64,000 nt of DNA from Archangium gephyra (GTDB taxonomy: Bacteria; Myxococcota; Myxococcia; Myxococcales; Myxococcaceae), in contig NZ_CP011509.1 of NCBI RefSeq assembly GCF_001027285.1, positions 794,501-858,500 of the forward strand, in the 5' to 3' direction. A program made the translations under genes and the position numbers. This document shows, one piece after another, positions 59,901 to 64,000 of this stretch. Below the pieces are notes generated by a model. It did not search any database. It had not been told where the DNA came from and saw nothing but the letters and a program-made list of their open reading frames with translations. The first letter of the stretch is position 1, and each line of letters begins with the position of its first letter.

Positions 59901-61013
59901 CACGTACTCACGCCGGGTGGCCCCGCCCGTGGTGCCGCAGAAGACGCGCCCGGTGGCCAGCCCCAGCCGGTACGGCAGATTCAGCACCTGGAGCGCGCCC
60001 CGCAGATCCAACGCCGTCTGCACCGCGCGCGCCGCGTCGTCCTCGTGCGACAGGGGCGGCAGCCCGAAGGCCGCCACCATGATGACGCCCTTGTCGTCCA
60101 CCACCACCTGGTTGGCGCTGCCCCCGTAGCGGAAGAGGACGGCCTGGAGGGTGCTCAGCGCGCGCTGCAGCTCCTCGGGCCGCTGGCCGGAGGCGAAGCC
60201 GGGCGCGGCGAGGTTGATGAACAGCACCGTGACGGTGCGGAACTCGGAGAGCCACTGGCCGTGGCCGGCCTCCAGCCGGTGCGTCACCACGCGCGGCAGG
60301 TAGGAGCACAGCGCGGGCTCCAGCTCCGGCGGCACGGGCTGCTGGGGGCGCACGTCCGGCAGGGGTCCGGGCTCCATGGAGAGCAGCTTCCAGCCCGCGG
60401 CGCCCTTGGGCTCGCCCTGGGCTCGCCGCAGCAGGGGCCAGGCGCGAGGGCCGAGGATGATCTCTCCCGGCAGCGCGGCGCCCTGCGCCTGGGCCATCTC
60501 CAGCAGGGGCTCGCCCGAGGCGAGGAAGTCCCAGCGGCCCTTCTCGCCGCCCACGTCGGACAGGCGCACGGTGCCGGCGCCGATGCCCACCTTGAGGCGC
60601 AGCCGCAAGCCGTCCACGGGCTGGCTGCCGTCGATGAGGCCCTGGGCGGCCTGGGCGCACTGGGCCGCCAGCCGCACCGCCTGGGCCAGGTCTCCATCCG
60701 CTCCCACGGGCCAGAGGGCCACCAGGGCATCTCCGGCGAAGCGCAGCACGTCTCCCCCGTGCGCGAGGAGGGTGTCGATGAGTTGGGAGAAGAAGGCGTC
60801 GAGGATGCCGCGCAGACGCTCGGCGCCGGAGGGGCCGCTGTTCTCGAGGGCCTCGGCGACGGCGGTGAAACCCGTCAGGTCGGCGAAGAGGACGGCGCCC
60901 TGCTGCTCACTGCGGGCGCCCGCGCGCGGCCGCGAGGTGTCCTCCTGGAGGGCGCGCACCAGGGAGCCGGGCAGGAACGCCGCCAGTGCGTGCAGCCGCG
61001 AAGGGAAATTCAT
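56931..61013 (-). CDS. Double cyclase-domain / AAA-type ATPase / TPR signalling protein
   Basis: A 1360-residue protein. A first class III cyclase domain (VLFADLTGFT, about 41-50; RFAGDALVALWP with second Asp near 95) is followed by a second one at about 258-425. In the second, the first metal Asp is replaced by Asn (VLFINLAAPGF), so it is probably inactive. A P-loop ATPase follows with EGEAGIGKS (about 472-480) and LVVLDDAHWMD, then a long helical TPR-like region to the end. This layout resembles soluble adenylyl cyclases of bacteria and eukaryotes. It should couple ATP-dependent assembly or sensing to cyclic nucleotide production. The ATG at 61013 starts directly before the first domain. 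Confidence 0.88.
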   Translation of the reverse strand: MNFPSRLHALAAFLPGSLVRALQEDTSRPRAGARSEQQGAVLFADLTGFTAVAEALENSGPSGAERLRGILDAFFSQLIDTLLAHGGDVLRFAGDALVALWPVGADGDLAQAVRLAAQCAQAAQGLIDGSQPVDGLRLRLKVGIGAGTVRLSDVGGEKGRWDFLASGEPLLEMAQAQGAALPGEIILGPRAWPLLRRAQGEPKGAAGWKLLSMEPGPLPDVRPQQPVPPELEPALCSYLPRVVTHRLEAGHGQWLSEFRTVTVLFINLAAPGFASGQRPEELQRALSTLQAVLFRYGGSANQVVVDDKGVIMVAAFGLPPLSHEDDAARAVQTALDLRGALQVLNLPYRLGLATGRVFCGTTGGATRREYVMVGHTVNLAARLMQAAVDDVLCDATTLRLASSRLRFETLAPLKMKGITHPVPVYRPEPGGENTTAPAQGTRLVGRQDERTRLASAVRALAERGVGGTVLLEGEAGIGKSVLVGELLERARAAGLSTALGQGTAVEGSPVWHAWRSVFSRLLGLEGLPDEAARTAHLLERLSAWPEQEAWAPLLNGVLPVEVPENDGVRHMAAPLRAATTRELLVQLLDDCARERPRLVVLDDAHWMDSASWELALAVQRRVKRLLLVLSTRPPGESTPAEYRPLRDSPGTVHLPLGRMSSEDVLALVRQRLGVRHLPAQAATFIRDRAEGHPLFSEELACALRDAGWLVIERGECRLGARSVEKMALELPGTIQGLITSRIDRLTQQQQLTLKVASVLGRAFPFELLRAVHPVEADRPTLPQQLAELERLDLVQREESAAGPVYAFKHVLIQEAAYHLMAFSQRRELHRAVALLHEREQEERGEQLQPLLAHHWRLAEQPERALEHLEQAAEAAVSRGAHAETVALLKRALELAASGTGPVDELRKARWSARLGAAYHALGETEHSLRHCDGALRLLGQTRPGSRAGWGGRLAWEVTRHVGRMVVGRWLPSPRSEAERERLTLAAGIFSTLAQQSFYADRLLENFTATFAAVNLAEAARDFSTATTAYNALGYMAGLGRLHGLARRYFHRASRSPHTDIVEGAWHLTFGRWEEGLRLAELGIAGARRLHEHFTLCTGLEVLGMGLEMAREPGAAQYVRESMLREATEVSNVVNVLWALTEMTPTLLLLDRLDEAAERLREAEVLLGLADPTNTLRFRCNAALVAQRQGEPGRVLLHAREALRLLRKRPLVMWSDLTSLTSLVQACLELWEAARGTGDTEPRALATASLRVLRKASRFHPTALSRTARLEGTYAWLEGRTGRAQALWARAAALASTWRLPTDEGLAHSELARTSEPGGTRALHLSRARHIFEHLDAPGPLRALEALEQPLLPAPAKASAG

Positions 61014-61198
61014 GCCGGGCCACCACCAGCGGGAAGGGGGGAAGTCCCGAGGCGGAAGTAGGCCCATTCGTAGCAGATGGGGGACGCCCCAGCCACACTG
61101 GAGGCCGGTGCCCCGAGCGAGCAGGCAGGCGAGCGGAGAGTGGGACGCCCCGCGTGGGTGGGTTTCGCGGCCGGTGACGTGCTCCAGATTGTAAGGAT

Positions 61199-61855
61199 AT
61201 GGCACGGCCTTCTTCCACGCCCTGGCTGGATGTCTCCATTCCGCTGTCCTCCGCGATGCCCCACTACCCGGGAGATCCGGTCCCGGAGATCAAACGCGTG
61301 CAGGCGCTGGAGGAGGGCGCGGAGGCGAATGTCACCCACCTGTCCCTGAGCGCGCACGCGGGGACGCACGTGGACGCGCCGGTGCACTTCTTCTCGGGGC
61401 GGGCGGGCATCGACGAGCTGCCGCTCGACGCCACGATGGGCCGAGCGCGCGTGGTGCACGTGCCGGGGGAGGGGCAGGTGAGCGCGGAGGCCCTGCGGGC
61501 GCATGACCCGAGGCCCGGGGAGCGGTTGCTGCTGCGCACGCGCAACTCGGACCGGCGCTGGTGGGAGCTGCCCTTCCAGGAGTCCTTCGCCGGGCTGACG
61601 CGGGAGGCGGCGGACTTCCTGGCCGAACGCCGCGTGGGATGCGTGGGAGTGGATTACCTGTCGGTGGCGGGCTTCCACGAGGACAGCCCCGCGGTGCACC
61701 GCACGCTGCTCGACGCGGGCATCTGGATCATCGAGGGGCTGTACCTGGGCGAGGCGGCGCCGGGAGACTACGAGCTGATATGTCTGCCTTTGCGCGTCGC
61801 GGGCTCGGACGGAGCCCCGGCGCGTGCGCTGCTGCGTCCGTGGACGCGGGGATGA
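61199..61855 (+). CDS. Cyclase-family metal hydrolase (kynurenine formamidase-like)
   Basis: A 218-residue hydrolase. The metal-binding signature HAGTHVDAPVHFF (about 52-64) and PHYPGDPVPEI near the N-terminus match the cyclase/kynurenine formamidase family, which opens or closes amide or lactam bonds with metal help. Typical members act on N-formylkynurenine or isatin-like compounds; the substrate here is unknown. The ATG follows AAGGA closely. The 3' end is 3 bases from the convergent retron reverse transcriptase gene. Confidence 0.88.
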   Translation: MARPSSTPWLDVSIPLSSAMPHYPGDPVPEIKRVQALEEGAEANVTHLSLSAHAGTHVDAPVHFFSGRAGIDELPLDATMGRARVVHVPGEGQVSAEALRAHDPRPGERLLLRTRNSDRRWWELPFQESFAGLTREAADFLAERRVGCVGVDYLSVAGFHEDSPAVHRTLLDAGIWIIEGLYLGEAAPGDYELICLPLRVAGSDGAPARALLRPWTRG

Positions 61856-61858
61856 GGC

Positions 61859-63283
61859 CTACGCCTCGCGCTTCTCCAGCGCGTTGAGCCGCTCGAGGAA
61901 GGCGCGGCCCTTGGCCGGGTCCGTCATGTGGATGAAGGCGGCCATGCCCTTGAGCTGGTCGAGCGTCTCGCCCTCCTTGCCCGGCTTGCCCTTCTCCCGG
62001 TTGTGCAGCGCCGCCCGAAGCTGGCGCACCACCTCGCGTGGCACCCGCGCTGCGGGCTGGCCCTTGGCGGCCTCGTTCACCACCAACCCCGTCACCACCT
62101 GCCGGTTCCCCGGACGCATCACCCGCGTCTTGTCCGGGTGCACCCGGAAGCCCTCCGCCTCCAGCACCTTCTCCACCCGGGCGATCAGCACCGCCACCGG
62201 TGCCTCCGTCTTCCCCCGGCTCCTCCTCCAGGAGAACGTCATGTCGTCCGCGTAGCGCGTGTACGTGAAGCCCAGCCGCCTCGACAGCGCCGACAGCCGC
62301 TTGTCCAGGCGCAGGCACAGCGCGTTCGTAATCCCCGGAGACGTCGGCGCTCCCTGCGGCAGCGCGCGAGGCCCCTTCGCCACGTACAGCGTCTTGCCGC
62401 GGAACTGCACCACCTCGCGCGGTGCCTCGGTGGCCATCAGCGCGAGCAACGTCGCCGTGCTCTCCGCGAGCCCGCCCTTGCGCAACAGGCCCTTCACCCG
62501 CTGCCACGTCACCGAGGGGAAGAAGTCCTTGATGTCCATCTTCACCACCACGTCCGCGGCCTTGTGCGCCAGCGCGTTGGTGACGATGGAGCGTCCCGCC
62601 ACGAAGCCGTGCGCCGCGCCGTGCACCGGCAGCCGCTCGACGACGTTGGCGAGCACCCAGCGCTGCGCCTCCTTCAGCTCCTTCTTCGGCGAGGTGATGG
62701 TCCGCTTCCCACCGTCGCGCTTGGGAATCTCCCAGCTGCGGTAGTGCGTCCCCGTGTCCACCTCGCGGTGGTAGGAGAACCAGCGCAGCCGCGACACGCT
62801 CAGCCCCAGCGCCTTCGCGAGCGTCTGCGCCGACTCCAGCTCCGGCAGCCCGTTGGACTTCGCCCGCTCCTCGCGGTCCTTCAGGTCGAACTTGTCCGGG
62901 CCGCCCGCCTCCTCCCAGTGCACCCCCGCGCCCAGGTGGTTGATGTGCGCGGTGCGCCACGCCTCCCACGCCAGACGCTTCAGCGCGCGGCGCTCGGCGG
63001 CCTCGGCCTTCTTCTTCTCCTTCCAGGCGTTCTTCTCTTTTTCGGAGAGTCCGCTCGGATCCTCGTGCTCGGGTGCGAGCCCCTTGGCCTTGAGCTCGGC
63101 CTCGACCCACGCCTCCTGGCCGCCGGCCTCCTCAATCGCCTTCCAGCGGGCGAGCCGGGCCTGCTCCTCGCGCTGGGAGACTTCGCGCTGGGCCACGACG
63201 TTGGCCGGGGCGGCGGCGGGAGCGGGGGAGGGCACGACCACGGGGGCCGCGGCGGGGACGAACGTCTCGAGCTTCGCGGTCAT
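61859..63283 (-). CDS. Retron reverse transcriptase (Mx162/Sa163 type)
   Basis: A 474-residue reverse transcriptase that makes a branched RNA-DNA (msDNA) from the RNA encoded just upstream. An N-terminal extension of about 170 residues rich in Ala/Glu/Lys is typical of myxobacterial retron RTs (about 480 residues). The RT core has NALAH (236-240, retron-specific NAxxH), MDIKDFF (249-255), QGAPTSP (310-316), YADDMTFS with catalytic Asp pair (344-351), and VTG (397-399, retron-specific). The ATG at 63283 has GAGGTG upstream and gives the family length; the frame is open 28 codons further up but that part crosses the a2 RNA. No effector gene is fused or adjacent downstream. Confidence 0.93.
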   Translation of the reverse strand: MTAKLETFVPAAAPVVVPSPAPAAAPANVVAQREVSQREEQARLARWKAIEEAGGQEAWVEAELKAKGLAPEHEDPSGLSEKEKNAWKEKKKAEAAERRALKRLAWEAWRTAHINHLGAGVHWEEAGGPDKFDLKDREERAKSNGLPELESAQTLAKALGLSVSRLRWFSYHREVDTGTHYRSWEIPKRDGGKRTITSPKKELKEAQRWVLANVVERLPVHGAAHGFVAGRSIVTNALAHKAADVVVKMDIKDFFPSVTWQRVKGLLRKGGLAESTATLLALMATEAPREVVQFRGKTLYVAKGPRALPQGAPTSPGITNALCLRLDKRLSALSRRLGFTYTRYADDMTFSWRRSRGKTEAPVAVLIARVEKVLEAEGFRVHPDKTRVMRPGNRQVVTGLVVNEAAKGQPAARVPREVVRQLRAALHNREKGKPGKEGETLDQLKGMAAFIHMTDPAKGRAFLERLNALEKREA

Positions 63284-63333
63284 CACAGCACCTCGTTGAT
63301 GCGAGGAGGCGTCAGGGGGGGACGGACGGGACG

Positions 63334-63613
63334 GCGCGAGCGGTCGAGAGAGGCCTGGAACCACCACCTGCTCACCTGGGGCACGGTAGCCTCACCGGCT
63401 CTCCCCGGTAGAGGGGTCTAGGCCTCTTGGGGAAACAGCGGTTGCGTTGTTGGCTCCGCTCCCCGAGAGGCCTAGACCCCTCTACCGGGAGAGAGCCAAG
63501 AACAGGCTACCTTGCGGAGAGTGTCCTGCGTTGCATCCAGAGCGGCGCAGCGCCGCTCCCGCGCTCGAGGCGCGAAGGCTGATGCTTTCCGGACCTCTCT
63601 CGACCACTCGCGC
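63334..63613 (-). ncRNA. Retron msr-msd RNA (template of msDNA)
   Basis: Read on the minus strand. a1 (63613-63587) and a2 (63360-63334) pair over 27 positions with 24 Watson-Crick pairs, two G-U pairs and one mismatch. Right after a1 comes AGC; its G (63585) is the likely branch nucleotide. The msr part folds as an enclosing GCATC/GATGC stem with two hairpins (CGCGC/GCGCG and GAGCGGCG/CGCCGCTC). The msd part holds a very long hairpin of about 35 base pairs (63397-63432 with 63461-63497) with one bulge and one wobble, plus an 8-base stem (63385-63392 with 63504-63511) outside it. A DNA of about 160 bases is expected, as in Mx162 and Sa163. Confidence 0.9.
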
Positions 63614-63727
63614 TACCTGGCGCGTTTGCCGTGCGTCGTCGCGTCCACCCCTCCCGGCCGCGTGGGTCGCGGCCAGATGACAGCCGGGATTTCTACACCA
63701 TCCCATCGGCCGAGTCGATGAACGGCG

Positions 63728-64000
63728 TCATTCATTCCAGGGACGCAGGGGGGTGAGGAGGCCGGCCCGGGCGAGGCGCTCGGAGACGTCGCGGGCCAGC
63801 GCCACGTGGGCGGGGTTGGAGGCGGTGAGGCGCTCGGGGGTGAGGATGACGAGCGTGCCCTTGTCCTCCACGGGCTCGGTGTGGACGGGGGCGGGGAGGG
63901 GCGGCAGCGGGCCGCGGCGGTGGGAGAAGTACGTGAGCCAGCCGATGAAGGTGTCGCCCGGCGTTGATTCTGGCCACACCTCATCGTGAAGCTCATGGGA
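63728..64000 (-). CDS. C-terminal part of a possible Imm52-type immunity protein
   Basis: The gene is cut by the right edge; 90 residues remain, beginning SHELHDEVWPES. Segments FIGWLTYFSHRRGPLPPLP and LVILTPERLTASNPAHVALARD resemble the Imm52 immunity family that is frequent in myxobacteria near polymorphic toxins; this call is from memory of the pattern. The GTG at 63979 is not the true start because the frame continues to the edge. It lies upstream of the retron on the same strand, so the retron RNA could be transcribed from a promoter in the gap 63614-63727 or by read-through. Confidence 0.55.
   Translation of the reverse strand, partial: SHELHDEVWPESTPGDTFIGWLTYFSHRRGPLPPLPAPVHTEPVEDKGTLVILTPERLTASNPAHVALARDVSERLARAGLLTPLRPWNE

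Noticed and set aside
63284-63367. N-terminal extension of the retron reverse transcriptase frame
   Set aside because: The extra 28 codons cross the a2 part of the retron RNA and are Pro/Ser-rich; the ATG at 63283 has a ribosome site and gives the family length.
63397-63497. Long inverted repeat first considered as a transposon end or CRISPR-like repeat
   Set aside because: It is one hairpin inside the retron msd, flanked by matching a1/a2 and an RT gene; there are no repeat-spacer units anywhere in the window.

Overview
The window looks like a stretch of chromosome from a myxobacterium of the Cystobacterineae (Myxococcus, Stigmatella, Cystobacter or Archangium type). The reasons are very high G+C with strong G/C preference at third codon positions, many large sensor kinases, two DUF2378 proteins and one DUF2381 protein (families known almost only from myxobacteria), a sterol-desaturase-type hydroxylase, and a complete retron of the Mx162/Sa163 type at the right end. 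Genus is an inference; there is no rRNA or tRNA in the window to fix it.

Layout. 0-10 kb: end of a quinone-oxidoreductase-type gene, an acyl-CoA ligase, a small membrane protein, an aminoglycoside-phosphotransferase-fold kinase, a Tat-exported PhoX/DUF839 protein, a PLP-dependent cysteine-synthase-like enzyme coupled to a GAF/class III cyclase, and a Ser-rich exported protein. 10.1-13.6 kb: a tight four-gene operon made of a radical SAM/SPASM protein, two paralogous proteins sharing an almost invariant start (HVWNAFASNN...), and an alpha/beta hydrolase. 13.8-26.4 kb: a HAMP sensor kinase, a Lys/Ser/Arg-rich basic protein, a large unknown protein behind a 5' hairpin, a glycosyltransferase, a DUF763 protein, and two tandemly duplicated REC-PAS-GAF-kinase proteins. 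26.5-37.8 kb: an ART-like protein with a coupled small gene, NAD-malic enzyme, a membrane spermidine-synthase-like protein, DUF2378, a 2OG-Fe(II) oxygenase with an FKBP lipoprotein, a cardiolipin-synthase-like lipoprotein and a sterol-desaturase-family enzyme. 37.9-40.3 kb: a patch of lower G+C with a lipoprotein, DUF2381 and an unknown protein. 40.3-47.6 kb: serine/threonine-dehydratase-like enzyme, GrpB, a VOC protein, a UBP zinc finger, DUF2378, a membrane PAS kinase translationally coupled to a REC-kinase, and a GNAT enzyme. 47.6-50.4 kb: a lower-G+C accessory islet with a nuclease-like protein and an XRE/ImmA-IrrE protease with a coupled partner. 50.5-61.0 kb: lipoproteins, a propeller/vanadium-haloperoxidase fusion, PhoD, and a giant cyclase-ATPase-TPR regulator. 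61.2-64 kb: a kynurenine-formamidase-like hydrolase, the retron, and the end of a possible immunity gene.

Non-coding structure. A family of G/C-rich palindromic repeats sits in at least six intergenic places; two of the copies are long composites in inverted orientation 35 kb apart. Several tightly packed convergent gene pairs have hairpins whose arms contain both stop codons. The retron RNA (a1, msr, msd, a2) can be read base by base upstream of its reverse transcriptase. The most promising poorly described items are the radical SAM/HVWNAF operon, with its base-level conservation of the first codons, and the lower-G+C islets carrying likely toxin or defence genes.
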